The notes beneath the pieces are model-generated. The model was given only the letters and a program-made list of their open reading frames with translations, ran no database searches and had not been told where the DNA came from. The translations under genes and the position numbers were made by a program. A DNA stretch of 64,000 nucleotides, taken from NCBI RefSeq assembly GCF_001883705.2, contig NZ_MDEQ02000001.1, positions 124,001-188,000 on the forward strand, given 5' to 3'. Of the stretch, positions 25,668 through 38,325 are shown one piece after another. This DNA comes from Burkholderia catarinensis. Lineage in GTDB: Bacteria > Pseudomonadota > Gammaproteobacteria > Burkholderiales > Burkholderiaceae. Numbering within the stretch: position 1 is the stretch's first letter; the number at the start of each line of letters is the position of its first letter.

Positions 25668-26384
25668 TTACTCTGCAAATAAATCTTCGCCGTAGATCAC
25701 GAATCCGGTGAGTGTATCCGCATTTCTCAATGCCAGGTCAGGATTGGCTCTTGCCCATGCGGCCGCCGTGGGGTCAAGCCCGTAACGAGGGTCGCTGCTG
25801 CCGAACGTGTCAACGAAATGTGTTACTTCGTGAATGAGCGTAGATAGGCGGGAATCTCCGAACATATTCTGGTCGCGCAAGCCGGTGCAAAATTTCACGG
25901 CAATACTTATAAGTCTACGCTCCGTGTTAGGCCCGCAAACATGAGCGGCCTCGTTATCGATGTCGCGCATATTCGGGACGCAACCTAACATTCTATCGAG
26001 GTTCGGATCGGCTCGAACGAAATTGTGTGGCGTTAGTGTTTTAAGAACGGAGAGCTGTCGTGAGAAACCGTTGACAAGATATTGTCGCGTATTCTCATCG
26101 TATCGATTGAACCAATAGATCATTCTATCTTTGGTTTTTTCATCATATCGCTTCAGATCGGAGATCCTTCGCTCGACTAGGATTGCGGACCATTTAAGCA
26201 GTCTCATTACCATAATTCTAAATTCTCTGTTGGTCATGTTCGGGCAGATTGGCGTTGTGTTAATGTAAACATTAACCATCGATCCCGGATTCGTGTTGGT
26301 GACGGCCCCGGAGTGAACGAGAAACCATTCTTTGTCTTCGTCAGTATCAAAGTTGTACTCGTTGTGATCTGAAAAATTATTCAT
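25668..26384 (-). CDS. Aspzincin-type (M35-like) zinc metallopeptidase
   Basis: 238 residues, low GC. Zinc site: HEVTH (His185, Glu186, His189) in STLIHEVTHF, and Asp198 in GSSDPRYG as the third ligand expected for aspzincins. The family's NP..A..NAD motif also occurs (ANPDLALRNADTL, residues ~213-225). The N-terminal helices with four Cys fit deuterolysin/lysine-specific metalloendopeptidase domains. There is no signal peptide. Intracellular production without a secretion signal, plus a co-transcribed periplasmic partner, suggests delivery by a machine such as type VI secretion; that is inference, as no VgrG, PAAR or Hcp gene is in the window. Confidence 0.75.
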   Translation of the reverse strand: MNNFSDHNEYNFDTDEDKEWFLVHSGAVTNTNPGSMVNVYINTTPICPNMTNREFRIMVMRLLKWSAILVERRISDLKRYDEKTKDRMIYWFNRYDENTRQYLVNGFSRQLSVLKTLTPHNFVRADPNLDRMLGCVPNMRDIDNEAAHVCGPNTERRLISIAVKFCTGLRDQNMFGDSRLSTLIHEVTHFVDTFGSSDPRYGLDPTAAAWARANPDLALRNADTLTGFVIYGEDLFAE

Positions 26385-26967
26385 TGATTTAAAGTCAAAC
26401 CGTTTGGATTATCAAGGATGCTGGGTCGCCCTCTAGATCAACGCATCGTTCGTGCTGGGTCGCGCGCTTTGCGAATCCTTCGCTATCAGGAACGCCCCTT
26501 GGCACTTTCCGCATGCCGCCCGTTGTTGTCGGGTCGCCGTTCCTGAGTGCTCGTCGACTCATTGTCGGTTCCTTAATTGAAGTTGGTAAAAATCCATTTT
26601 GTATGGTCTTGGGGGCATGGAACGCATGGTTACGTTCGTGTTCCTGGAACCTTGAACAGTCATCTTTTCAAGTGAAGATGTCTATAGAACTCGTTCGAAA
26701 TTTTGGAATGCAAAGAAAGTTTTTGTGATTTTGACGTGACCGAATTGCATAATCGGAAGCGATGCGACGAGTCCGATGAACTTTGACGGCATCGTCGGAC
26801 CGCACGCGAGCGCTTAGGCGTCGAGTACAGTTGGCTATCAGCGTAGATGTCCACGCTGGTTGGGCGAGTACAGCCCGCCCAACATGACGGAAATATCATC
26901 TTCGCCTCATGTTCGCACTGCGGCCGGACCGTAGCATCGGTCGCAAACCGTTACCGCAGAACCGAAC
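26385..26967. other. Intergenic region between island and efflux operon, 583 bases
   Basis: Low GC until about 26740, then genome-like. Short frames (for example 26513-26728) lack ribosome sites and family similarity. A perfect inverted repeat GTTGGGCG-9-CGCCCAAC spans 26859-26883, about 85 bases before the efflux operon, and could be a regulator site. The right edge of the island is probably near 26740-26830. Confidence 0.45.
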
Positions 26968-28281
26968 ATGCTCAAGCTCAACCTCGCCGCGGCCGTCGCT
27001 TTCGCGATGGCCGCGACGGCTCATGCGCAGCCGTCGCTGTCGCCGGGGCCGGCCCCGGCTGCCTCCGGCAGCGCGACGCCGGCAGGCGCACCGCCCTCCG
27101 ACGCACGCCCCTTCACCTCATTGACGCTTCCCGACGCGCTTGCGGTCGCGGCCCGCAACAATCCGGCGCTGCGCGGTGCGCGCGCGGATGTCGATGCATC
27201 GGCCGGCGCGCTGATGCAGGCAGGCGCGCGCCCGAATCCCGAAGTGTCGTTCCTGCAGGAAGGCTTCAGCCGCGCCGAGCGCACGTCGACCGCGCTGATC
27301 AACCAGACCATCGAGCTGGGCGGCAAGCGCCGCGCGCGGCTCGACGTCGCGTCGTACGGCCGCGAGGCGGCCAACGCGTCGCTCGACGAGCAGGGCGCCG
27401 CCGTGCGTGCCGACGTGATCGCCGCGTTCTACGGGCTGCTCGCCGCGCAGCGCCAGCTCCAGGTCACCGAGGAATCGGCCGCGATCGCCATGCGCTCCGC
27501 GGATCTCGCGGGGCGTCGCGCACAGGCCGGCAAGGTGTCGCCGGTCGAGGCGACCAAGGCGCAGGTGGCGGCGGCCGGCGTGCAGATCGAAGTCGTGACC
27601 GCGCGCGGCCGTGTCGAGGTCGCGCGCGAGAAGCTGAACGCAGTGATGGGCGAAGCGCGCGGTGACCGGCTCGCGGCGCTCGGCGACCTGGAAGCCGTGC
27701 CGCCGGTCGAGCTGCTGCCTGCGCTGACCGCGCAGCTCGACGACGCGCCGCTCGCGCGGATCGCGCGCGCCGAGATGCTGCGCTCGAACGCGGCCGTGTC
27801 GCTCGAACGTGCGCGGCGCATTCCGGACGTGACGGTCAGCGCGGGCGTGAAGAGGGTGACCACGGGCGGCGTGCCGGACAACCAGGCCGTGGTCGGCGTG
27901 TCGATTCCGATTCCCCTGTTCAACACGAACAAGGGCGCGCTGCTCGAGGCCGCGCACAAGGCCGAGCGCGCGAACGCCGATCTCGATCGCGAACGCACGC
28001 GCCTGCGGCTGGAGCTCACGCAGGCGTATGCGAATTTCGAGGCCGCCGAGCAGGAAGCGCAGCGGCTGAAGGCCGACATCCTGCCGGCCGCGCGCCTCGC
28101 GCTCGATGCGATGTCGCGCGGCTACGAACTCGGGAAGTTCAGCTTCCTCGACGTGCTCGACGCGCAGCGCACGCTGTTCCAGGGGCAGTCGCAATACGTG
28201 CGCGCGCTTGCCGGCGCGCATGCGGCCCGCGCCGATATCGGCCGGCTCGTCGGCACGCCGCTCGCGGCCGTCGCGCAATAA
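26968..28281 (+). CDS. czcC: Outer-membrane factor of heavy-metal RND efflux system
   Basis: 437 residues, TolC/CzcC family. Signal peptide MLKLNLAAAVAFAMAATAHAQ, then a Pro/Ala-rich linker and two repeats of the OEP domain: LTLPDALAVAARNNPALRGARADVDASAG, and later VVGVSIPIPLFNTNKGALLEAAHKAERANADLD with GKFSFLDVLDAQRTLF. It forms the exit duct in the outer membrane. First gene of the C-B-A order of cobalt-zinc-cadmium or copper-type pumps; the 26-base gap to the adaptor gene shows co-transcription. Confidence 0.85.
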   Translation: MLKLNLAAAVAFAMAATAHAQPSLSPGPAPAASGSATPAGAPPSDARPFTSLTLPDALAVAARNNPALRGARADVDASAGALMQAGARPNPEVSFLQEGFSRAERTSTALINQTIELGGKRRARLDVASYGREAANASLDEQGAAVRADVIAAFYGLLAAQRQLQVTEESAAIAMRSADLAGRRAQAGKVSPVEATKAQVAAAGVQIEVVTARGRVEVAREKLNAVMGEARGDRLAALGDLEAVPPVELLPALTAQLDDAPLARIARAEMLRSNAAVSLERARRIPDVTVSAGVKRVTTGGVPDNQAVVGVSIPIPLFNTNKGALLEAAHKAERANADLDRERTRLRLELTQAYANFEAAEQEAQRLKADILPAARLALDAMSRGYELGKFSFLDVLDAQRTLFQGQSQYVRALAGAHAARADIGRLVGTPLAAVAQ

Positions 28282-28307
28282 GCGCCCCTCTTACCTGAAG
28301 GATCATC

Positions 28308-29777
28308 ATGTCACGCAGCAGAATCTTCGTTATTGCGGCGGCCGTGCTCGGCGGCGCCGGGATCGTGATCGGCGCGCTCGCCGTCACGCGCGGCGGGAAC
28401 AGCGCATCGGCGCCCGTGGCCGCCGATGCCGCGCAGCCGGCCGATGGCGCCGGCGCGCGCGGCGGTGTCGTGCTGAAGCGCGGCAGGCTGTCCGTCGAGA
28501 TCGTGATGACGGAAAAGCCCGGCGACGCGCGGCTCGTCGTCTATCCGTTCGTCGACGGCAAGCCGGCCGACAAGGGCGTCACCGTGTCCGGCACGCTGGT
28601 GCGGTACGACCGCACGCACGAACCGCTGCGTTTCGACGCGGCCGGCTGGAAGTTCGTGTCCGCGCAGTCGATCGCGAAGCCGCATGTGTTCGACGCGACG
28701 ATCGACGTGAAAGCGGGCAACGACGCCGCGTCGTTCCCGTTCGCGCGCGCCGACGGCGCGATCGCGCTGACCGACGCGCAGCTGGCGAGCTCGAAGATCG
28801 CGCTCGCGAAGGCTGGCCCCGCGCAGATCGCGACGCCGTTCCAGCTTCCCGGCGAAATCAAGTTCAACGAGGACCGCACCGCGCACGTGGTGCCGCGCGT
28901 GGCCGGCATCGTCGAACAGGTGCCAGTGTCGCTCGGGCAGAACATCGCGAAGGGGCAGGTGCTGGCCGTGATCGCGAGCACCGATCTCGCCGACCGGCGC
29001 AGCGAACTGCTGACGGCCGAGCGCCGGCTGGCGGGCGCACGCGCGACCTACGAACGCGAACGCACGCTGTGGCAGGAGCGCATCTCGGCCGAGCAGGACT
29101 ACCAGCAGGCGCAGGTGCAGTTGCGCGAGGCCGAGATCGCCGTGCAGAACGCGCGGCAGAAGCTCGCCGCGCTGAACGCGCCGGCCGGCGTGGGCGCGCT
29201 GAACCGCTACGAGCTGCGCGCGCCGTTCGCGGGCACGATCGTCGAGAAGCATGCGACGCCCGGCGAGGCGATCGCCGCCGATGCGAGCCTGTTCGTGCTC
29301 TCCGACCTGTCGACGGTATGGGCCGAGATGGCCGTGCCGGCACAGCGGCTGAACGACGTGCGCGTCGGCCGCGACGCAACCGTCATCGCGACCGCGTTCG
29401 AATCGCGTTCGAGCGGCCCGATCGCGTACGTGGGTTCGCTGCTCGGCGAACAGACGCGCACCGCGCCGGCGCGCGTCGTGCTGCCGAACCCGGACGGCGT
29501 GTGGCGGCCCGGGATGTTCGTAAACGTGTCGGTCGACGCGGGCAGGCAGGGCGTGCCGCTCGCGGTCGCGAGCGACGCGCTGCAGGACGTCGACGGCGCG
29601 CCGTCGGTGTTCGTGCGCTCGCCGAAGGGCTTCGTCGCGCAGGCCGTCGAAACCGGGCGGCGCGACGAACGCGCGACCGAAGTGCTGAAGGGGCTCGCAC
29701 CGGGTCAGGAATACGCGGCGTCGAACAGCTTCGTGCTGAAGGCCGAGCTTGGAAAGGGGAGCGCGGAACATGAATGA
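28308..29777 (+). CDS. czcB: Periplasmic adaptor of heavy-metal RND efflux system
   Basis: 489 residues, AAGGATCATC before ATG. One N-terminal membrane anchor (RIFVIAAAVLGGAGIVIGALAV). Residues ~60-150 form an extra N-terminal beta domain typical of CzcB-like adaptors. Next come the lipoyl half (FQLPGEIKFNEDRTAHVVPRVAGIVEQVPVSLGQ), a short helical hairpin and the second lipoyl/barrel part (LRAPFAGTIVEKHATPGEAI), ending with the membrane-proximal domain. No His-rich metal-binding tail is seen. It bridges the pump and outer-membrane duct. Confidence 0.9.
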   Translation: MSRSRIFVIAAAVLGGAGIVIGALAVTRGGNSASAPVAADAAQPADGAGARGGVVLKRGRLSVEIVMTEKPGDARLVVYPFVDGKPADKGVTVSGTLVRYDRTHEPLRFDAAGWKFVSAQSIAKPHVFDATIDVKAGNDAASFPFARADGAIALTDAQLASSKIALAKAGPAQIATPFQLPGEIKFNEDRTAHVVPRVAGIVEQVPVSLGQNIAKGQVLAVIASTDLADRRSELLTAERRLAGARATYERERTLWQERISAEQDYQQAQVQLREAEIAVQNARQKLAALNAPAGVGALNRYELRAPFAGTIVEKHATPGEAIAADASLFVLSDLSTVWAEMAVPAQRLNDVRVGRDATVIATAFESRSSGPIAYVGSLLGEQTRTAPARVVLPNPDGVWRPGMFVNVSVDAGRQGVPLAVASDALQDVDGAPSVFVRSPKGFVAQAVETGRRDERATEVLKGLAPGQEYAASNSFVLKAELGKGSAEHE

Positions 29778-29887
29778 GCGCCACGCGTGCGCCGTTGCGC
29801 GATTGGAGGCCCGGTGTGCAGCCCGGTATGCGGCCCGATTTGCGACCCGCCGGTTGACCGGCCGGGCCGCCCGTCCGGTGAGGGTAA

Positions 29888-33126
<3,239 letters not shown>

Positions 33127-33127
<1 letters not shown>

Positions 33128-33810
33128 TGCGAATTCTGATTGTCGAGGATGAACCGAAGACGGGCGTCTATTTGCGCAAGGGCTTGACCGAGGCCGGCTA
33201 CGTCGTCGATTGGGTCGAGGACGGCATCACGGGCCAGCACCAGGCCGAGACCGAGGAGTACGACCTGCTCGTGCTCGACGTGATGCTGCCTGGGCAGGAC
33301 GGCTGGACGCTGCTGCAGAACCTCCGGCGCAGCAAGTCGACGCCCGTGCTGTTCCTCACCGCGCGCGATGATGTCGGCGATCGCGTGAAGGGGCTCGAGC
33401 TCGGCGCCGACGACTATCTCGCGAAGCCGTTCGACTTCGTCGAGCTGACCGCGCGCATCAAGTCGATCCTGCGGCGCGGCCAGCCGCGCGATTCGAACAC
33501 GCTGCGCGTGGCCGATCTCGAACTCGACCTGACGCGCCGCAAGGCCACGCGGCAGGGCGACACGATCCTGCTGACCGCGAAGGAATTCGCGCTGCTGTGG
33601 CTGCTGATGCGCCGCGAGGGCGAGATCCTGCCGCGCGCGACGATCGCATCGCAGGTGTGGGACATGAACTTCAACAGCGACACGAACGTCGTCGATTCGG
33701 CGATCCGCCGGCTGCGCTCGAAGATCGACGACGCGTACGAACCGAAGCTGGTCCATACCGTGCGCGGGATGGGCTACGTGCTCGAGGCGCGTGACGGCGC
33801 GGCGAAATGA
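33127..33810 (+). CDS. OmpR/CopR-type response regulator
   Basis: 227 residues from ATG 33127 overlapping the pump stop by one base (TGATG); a GTG one codon earlier is possible. The receiver domain has acidic pocket EDE, phosphoacceptor Asp in [12 protein letters not shown], Thr in FLTARD and Lys in YLAKPF. The C-terminal winged helix ([44 protein letters not shown]) is OmpR-like. It belongs to the heavy-metal regulator branch (CzcR/CopR/IrlR). Co-transcription with the pump implies positive feedback by metal. Confidence 0.95.
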
Positions 33811-35231
33811 TTGCGCGCCTGCTGCCGCGCACGCTGCGCGGACGCCTGACCGCGCTGATCATCCTGTCGACGTCGGTGATCCTCGCATCGAGCGGCGTCG
33901 CGCTCTACAAGGCGCTGAGCAATCGCGTCGAAGCGACGGCGGCCGAGCAGATGGCCGGCATTTCCGCCGCGTTGGGTGCGCACCTGGCCGAAGCGCGCAC
34001 GACGGCCGACGTCGCGCGCAACACCGACATCTGGATCGACCAGCTGCACGGCCATCCGAACATGGATCTCGCGATCTACGATGCCGCGGGCGCGCGCCTC
34101 GTCGGCACGCCCGGATTCCGCCCGTATGCGCCGCTGCTGTCGCTCGACGCGGGGCGCGTGCCGGTCGACGTCGCGCCGCCGGGCGCGCGGCACCAGTATC
34201 TCGTGACGACCGTGCCGCTCGCTGGCGCGGGCGCGCCCGTGGTGCGCGTCGCGGTGCAGTACGACCGCAGCGCCGACGTGCTGTTGCTGCGCACGCATGC
34301 TTATACGATCGTCGTGATCGAGGTGTTCGGCGTGGTGCTCGCGGCCGCGATCGCGTATGGCATCGCGGCGCTCGGGCTGAGCCCGCTGCGGCGCTTCGCG
34401 GCGCGCGCCGAGCAGATGTCGACGAGCCGGCTCGCGCATCCGCTGCCGGAGCTCGATACGTCCGGCGAACTGAAGGAGCTCGAGCATGCGTTCAACGGGA
34501 TGCTCGCGCGGCTGAACGAGTCGTTCACGCGGCTGAGCCAGTTCTCGTCGAATCTCGCGCACGACATGCGCACGCCGCTCACGAACCTGCAGGCGGCCGC
34601 GCAGGTCGTGCTGTCGCAGCCGCGCAGCGCGGATGAATACCGGAGCGTGATCGAGTCGAGCATCGACGAATACCAGCGGCTGTCGCGGATGATCGAGGAC
34701 ATGCTGTTTCTCGCGCGCTCGGAACAGGCCGGCACGTCGATCGACGTGCGGCGGTTGAATGCGGCGGAGGAGGCCGGGCGCGTCGCCGGTTACTACGAGC
34801 CGCTCGCGGAGGACGCGGGCGTGTCGGTGAAGGTCGACGGCCACGCGTGGGTCGATGCGGATCTGACGCTGTACCAGCGAGCGCTGAGCAACCTGCTGTC
34901 CAATGCGCTGGCCTACGCGCCGCGCGGCAGCGTCGTGACGGTCGACTGTGTCGAGCAGGGCGGCGCGACGACGATCGCCGTGTCGGATACGGGGCCCGGC
35001 ATCGACGCGCAGCATGTCGGGCGGATCTTCGAGCGGTTCTATCGGGTTGACCCGTCGCGGCACAATTCGGCGTCGGGTACGGGGCTCGGCCTCGCGATCG
35101 TCCGGTCGATCATGGACAATCACGGCGGCGAATGCGGCGTCGACAGTGACCCCGGCCTGCGCACGACGTTCTGGCTGCGCTTCCCGCGGCGGCCGGTCGA
35201 GCCGACACGGCCGGCCGCCATCAGCACCTGA
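33807..35231 (+). CDS. Heavy-metal sensor histidine kinase
   Basis: 474 residues, overlapping the regulator stop by ATGA. Two membrane helices (residues ~8-30 and ~165-190) enclose a periplasmic sensor domain of ~130 residues. HAMP domain, then phosphoacceptor His in [17 protein letters not shown] box [14 protein letters not shown]1 DTGPGI, F box IFERFYRVD and G2 GTGLGLAIV. CzcS/CusS/IrlS type. It senses periplasmic metal and drives the preceding regulator. Confidence 0.95.
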   Translation: MIARLLPRTLRGRLTALIILSTSVILASSGVALYKALSNRVEATAAEQMAGISAALGAHLAEARTTADVARNTDIWIDQLHGHPNMDLAIYDAAGARLVGTPGFRPYAPLLSLDAGRVPVDVAPPGARHQYLVTTVPLAGAGAPVVRVAVQYDRSADVLLLRTHAYTIVVIEVFGVVLAAAIAYGIAALGLSPLRRFAARAEQMSTSRLAHPLPELDTSGELKELEHAFNGMLARLNESFTRLSQFSSNLAHDMRTPLTNLQAAAQVVLSQPRSADEYRSVIESSIDEYQRLSRMIEDMLFLARSEQAGTSIDVRRLNAAEEAGRVAGYYEPLAEDAGVSVKVDGHAWVDADLTLYQRALSNLLSNALAYAPRGSVVTVDCVEQGGATTIAVSDTGPGIDAQHVGRIFERFYRVDPSRHNSASGTGLGLAIVRSIMDNHGGECGVDSDPGLRTTFWLRFPRRPVEPTRPAAIST

Positions 35232-35313
35232 CATCGCGGGCGGGCACGCCCGTGCGTTCGCCGCGACGCGCTTGCGCACGGCACGTTGCCCGTGATCGCT
35301 TGCCCGCGCGGCA

Positions 35314-35598
35314 TCAGCGCTTGGCCAGGTCGTCGTGGTTGTCGGTCTGCGGCTTCTTCTCGCCGCCATGCACCGAAATCCCGTGAAGCTCCTTGTTGCG
35401 CGCGACGATCTCGCTGGTCGGCGGGTACTGCGTCTTGCTCGTCGGCACGACGCCGTCGTGCTGCGCCTGCTTCAGTTCGTTGACGACCTGCGTGCGGGTC
35501 TTGCCCTGCGTTTGCGTCTGCGCGAATGCGGCTTGCGTGGCCATGCCGAGCGACAGCGTGGCGGTGACGAACAGTGCTGCGAGTTTTGCGGTTTTCAT
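35314..35598 (-). CDS. DUF4148 small exported protein
   Basis: 94 residues from ATG 35598 with AAGGAGAACTCC before it. The signal peptide ends at ...TQAAFAQTQT. The mature part has the DUF4148 core (TRTQVVNELKQAQHDGVVPTSKTQYPPT). Second paralogue in the window; this one ends in a charged, Asp/His/Lys-rich tail (HGGEKKPQTDNHDDLAKR). Convergent with the sensor kinase gene, 82 bases apart. Confidence 0.8.
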   Translation of the reverse strand: MKTAKLAALFVTATLSLGMATQAAFAQTQTQGKTRTQVVNELKQAQHDGVVPTSKTQYPPTSEIVARNKELHGISVHGGEKKPQTDNHDDLAKR

Positions 35599-35891
35599 GG
35601 AGTTCTCCTTGATCGGGGTCGCCGGGTGGCGAACCATGGACCCAGTATGCGAACGCAGCCGTGCGCCACCGTGATCGGGAGATGAAAAATGCGTCAGATT
35701 GCGGAGCGCGTCGGCGCGCCCCGCGTTTGATCGACGTGACGCAATCGTCATGTTCGCGTCATGGGCGCGATGAGCGGAAAGCGGAACATGAAGCCTGCTG
35801 ATGGCCGACGTGGCCGACGGCATTCGCGCCGTTCGCGACAGCAGCATGGAAAGCGGGCGGCCCTGTTCAGCGTTTCCTCCCGGACTGAAAA

Positions 35892-36131
35892 TTGCCTCGT
35901 CCCGCCATACGCCCAGTCTTGATCGCAGTCCTGATCGTTCCGTTGTTCGCGGGTTGTGCATCGACACGCCCCGGCAACACCGCGACCACGCCCGCCGCCG
36001 CGCGCAAGCCGGTGCCGGCCGACCTCATGCCCGGCGAACAGATCGACTATGCCGGGCATCGCTGCGGCAATCCGAACCTGTATGTGAAAACGCATACGTG
36101 CCTGTTCCCGCAACGCAATCCAACGCCCTGA
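35892..36131 (+). CDS. Small lipoprotein
   Basis: 79 residues if started at TTG 35892; no ATG is available in frame and the ribosome site is poor, so the start is uncertain. The signal part RPVLIAVLIVPLFAGCAS contains a perfect lipobox (LFAG-C). The mature part has two Cys (HRCGNPNLYVKTHTCLF) that could form a disulphide. Function unknown; outer-membrane lipoprotein expected. Confidence 0.55.
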   Translation: MPRPAIRPVLIAVLIVPLFAGCASTRPGNTATTPAAARKPVPADLMPGEQIDYAGHRCGNPNLYVKTHTCLFPQRNPTP

Positions 36132-36144
36132 TCATCGGGCACGC

Positions 36145-36178
36145 AAAAAAACGGCCCGGCACTCGACGTGTCCGGGCC
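36145..36178 (-). terminator. Intrinsic terminator facing the minus strand
   Basis: On the minus strand GGCCCGG...CCGGGCC (with an inner CAC/GTG continuation) is followed by G and seven T. No minus-strand protein gene lies upstream of it within the 194 bases to the next plus-strand start, so it ends an unannotated transcript. Confidence 0.75.
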
Positions 36179-36250
36179 TAACGCGTGACGTGCCGTGCGG
36201 CAGCGACCCGCTTGCGTGGTTCGGAACGGGCATTGCCCGTCACGGTTTCG
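36145..36250 (-). ncRNA. Candidate small RNA ending at the orphan terminator
   Basis: The minus strand from about 36250 contains a perfect small hairpin (ACGGGCA/TGCCCGT, 36226-36240) and then the intrinsic terminator at 36145-36178. No coding frame in this stretch looks real. Length would be near 100 nt. The promoter is not clear, so both the RNA and its 5' end are inference. Confidence 0.35.
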
Positions 36251-36372
36251 ATCGTAGCGACGCGACACTTCGCGAACCTGATCGGAACATGAAATTTTTG
36301 TCATGCGGCGCGCACGTATGCTCGCCGCGCTCAGAACCGGTGATGCAACTCACATACGGAGAGGAGGGTGCC

Positions 36373-36876
36373 ATGCTCAATTTCACGAAAGGAATCGTGC
36401 TCGCGGCGTGCCTGATGTCGACGGCCGCGATGGCGGCAGGATGGCCGGAGCGTGCACTGTCGCACGCGTCGGCGCACGACACCGGCCGCCGCGCGAGCGA
36501 GCGGATGCGCTGCGAGTTCGCAGCCGTGCCGGCAGGCGAGTGGAGCGCGACGTTCACGCGCGGGCAATGCGAGGTCGACAACGGCCGGCTGACGTTCGTG
36601 CCGGCCGATGCAGGCGGAGACGCGAATGTCGCGGAGCAAAGGATTCTGCTGGGCGACGTGCGTACCGCGTCGCATCAGTCACGCAAGCTGAAGGAACAAC
36701 TGCAGTTGACGACACGCGATGAAACGATCGCGCTGAACGTGTTGACCGACGACGGCAGCCGCAAGTCGCGCGAACATGCGATCGACCTGTGGACCGCGCT
36801 GCGCAACGAGAGCGTGACGCCCGTCAACGGCACGCGCATCGTCGACACGTATCCGGCGGGCGCGACGACGTGGTAG
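36373..36876 (+). CDS. Hypothetical exported protein
   Basis: 167 residues, ATG preceded by GGAGAGGAGGG. Signal peptide MLNFTKGIVLAACLMSTAAMA then AGWPERAL. The mature region has a single Cys pair (RMRCEFAAVPAGEW...RGQCEVDNG) and no recognised domain; the middle is polar and beta-rich. Convergent with metY, 20 bases apart, so probably transcribed alone. Confidence 0.65.
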   Translation: MLNFTKGIVLAACLMSTAAMAAGWPERALSHASAHDTGRRASERMRCEFAAVPAGEWSATFTRGQCEVDNGRLTFVPADAGGDANVAEQRILLGDVRTASHQSRKLKEQLQLTTRDETIALNVLTDDGSRKSREHAIDLWTALRNESVTPVNGTRIVDTYPAGATTW

Positions 36877-36896
36877 CCGGCGCGCCCGTAGTACGG

Positions 36897-38192
36897 TCAA
36901 AGCTGCGCGAGCGCCTGGTCGAGATCGGCGAGCAGATCGTCGATATGCTCGATGCCGATCGACAGCCGCACCGTTTCCTCCTTCACGCCGGCCTTCGCGA
37001 GTTCGGCCGGCGACAGTTGCCGGTGCGTCGTCGATGCCGGGTGCGTCGCGAGCGACTTCGTATCGCCGATGTTGACGAGCCGCGTGAACAGCTTCAGCGC
37101 ATCCTGGAACTTCGCACCGCCGTCGCGGCCGCCCTTCACGCCGAACGTCAGGATGCCCGGCGCGCGGCCCGACAGGTAGCGTGCGACGAGCGGATGATCG
37201 GGGTGATCGGGCAGGCCCGCGTAGTTCACCCATTCGACGTGCTCGTGGCGCGCGAGATGCTGCGCGATCTTCAGCGCGTTGTCGCTGATCCGCTCGACAC
37301 GCAGCGCCAGCGTTTCGATGCCCTGCAGGATCTGGAATGCGTTGAACGGCGAGATCGCCGCGCCCATGTTGCGCAGCGGCACCACGCGCGCGCGGCCGAT
37401 ATAGGCGGCCGGCCCGAACGCTTCCGTATAGACGACGCCGTGATAGCTGACGTCGGGCTCGTTCAGCCGCTTGAAGCGGTCCGCGTGCTCGGCCCACGGA
37501 AACTTGCCCGAATCGACGATCGCGCCGCCGAGGCTCGTGCCGTGCCCGCCGAGATACTTCGTCAGCGAGTGCACGACGATGTCCGCGCCGTGCTCGAACG
37601 GGCGCAGCAGGTACGGCGACGGCACCGTGTTGTCGACGATCAGCGGGATCCCGTGGCGATGCGCGACTTCCGCGAGCGCGGCGATGTCGGTGATGTTACC
37701 GAGCGGGTTGCCGACCGATTCCGCGAAGATCGCCTTCGTGCGCGCGTCGATCAGCGGCTCGAACGACGCGGGGTCGCGCGGATCGGCGAAGCGCGTCGTG
37801 ATCCCGTATTGCGGCAGCGTATGCGCGAACAGGTTGTACGTGCCGCCGTACAGCGAACTCGCGGACACGATGTTGTCGCCGGCTTCGGCGATCGTCTGGA
37901 TCGCGTACGTGACGGCGGATTGCCCCGACGCGAGCGCGAGTGCGCCGATGCCGCCCTCGAGCGCGGCGATCCGCTGCTCGAGCACGTCCGTCGTCGGGTT
38001 CATGATTCGCGTGTAGATGTTGCCCTGGACCTTCAGGTCGAACAGGTCGGCGCCGTGCTGCGTGTCGTCGAATGCGTACGCAACGGTCTGGTAGATCGGG
38101 ACGGCGACCGCGCGCGTGGTCGGGTCGGGACGATAACCGCCGTGCACGGCGATGGTTTCGAGACGCCAGTTCGAAGAGGCCTGATCGGTCAT
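36897..38192 (-). CDS. metY: O-acetylhomoserine sulfhydrylase (PLP enzyme)
   Basis: 431 residues, Cys/Met-metabolism PLP family. N-terminus ETIAVHGGYRPDPTTRAVAVPIYQT, Tyr/Arg in NIYTRIMNPTTDVLEQRIAALEGG, PLP-stacking Tyr in SSLYGGTYNLF, Asp in IVDNTVPSPYLLRP, and Schiff-base Lys in VVHSLTKYLGGHG. The ~430 length and long C-terminal part fit O-acetylhomoserine aminocarboxypropyltransferase (sulfide plus O-acetylhomoserine to homocysteine) rather than cystathionine gamma-synthase (~380). Standalone gene, cytoplasmic. Confidence 0.9.
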   Translation of the reverse strand: MTDQASSNWRLETIAVHGGYRPDPTTRAVAVPIYQTVAYAFDDTQHGADLFDLKVQGNIYTRIMNPTTDVLEQRIAALEGGIGALALASGQSAVTYAIQTIAEAGDNIVSASSLYGGTYNLFAHTLPQYGITTRFADPRDPASFEPLIDARTKAIFAESVGNPLGNITDIAALAEVAHRHGIPLIVDNTVPSPYLLRPFEHGADIVVHSLTKYLGGHGTSLGGAIVDSGKFPWAEHADRFKRLNEPDVSYHGVVYTEAFGPAAYIGRARVVPLRNMGAAISPFNAFQILQGIETLALRVERISDNALKIAQHLARHEHVEWVNYAGLPDHPDHPLVARYLSGRAPGILTFGVKGGRDGGAKFQDALKLFTRLVNIGDTKSLATHPASTTHRQLSPAELAKAGVKEETVRLSIGIEHIDDLLADLDQALAQL

Positions 38193-38325
38193 GGGTGCTC
38201 CGTCTGTTGTTGTGATGGTCCGGCGATTATAGGAGCACGTGCGCGGCTGTCCTTAGAACGAATGGTGTGTTGCTTATGGAGGTGGGGCGCATAGAATGCC
38301 TTTTTCCGCAGACCGGAGGTGCACG

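Noticed and set aside
26513..26728. 71-residue plus-strand frame
   Set aside because: No ribosome site, no family similarity, unusual Trp-rich composition.
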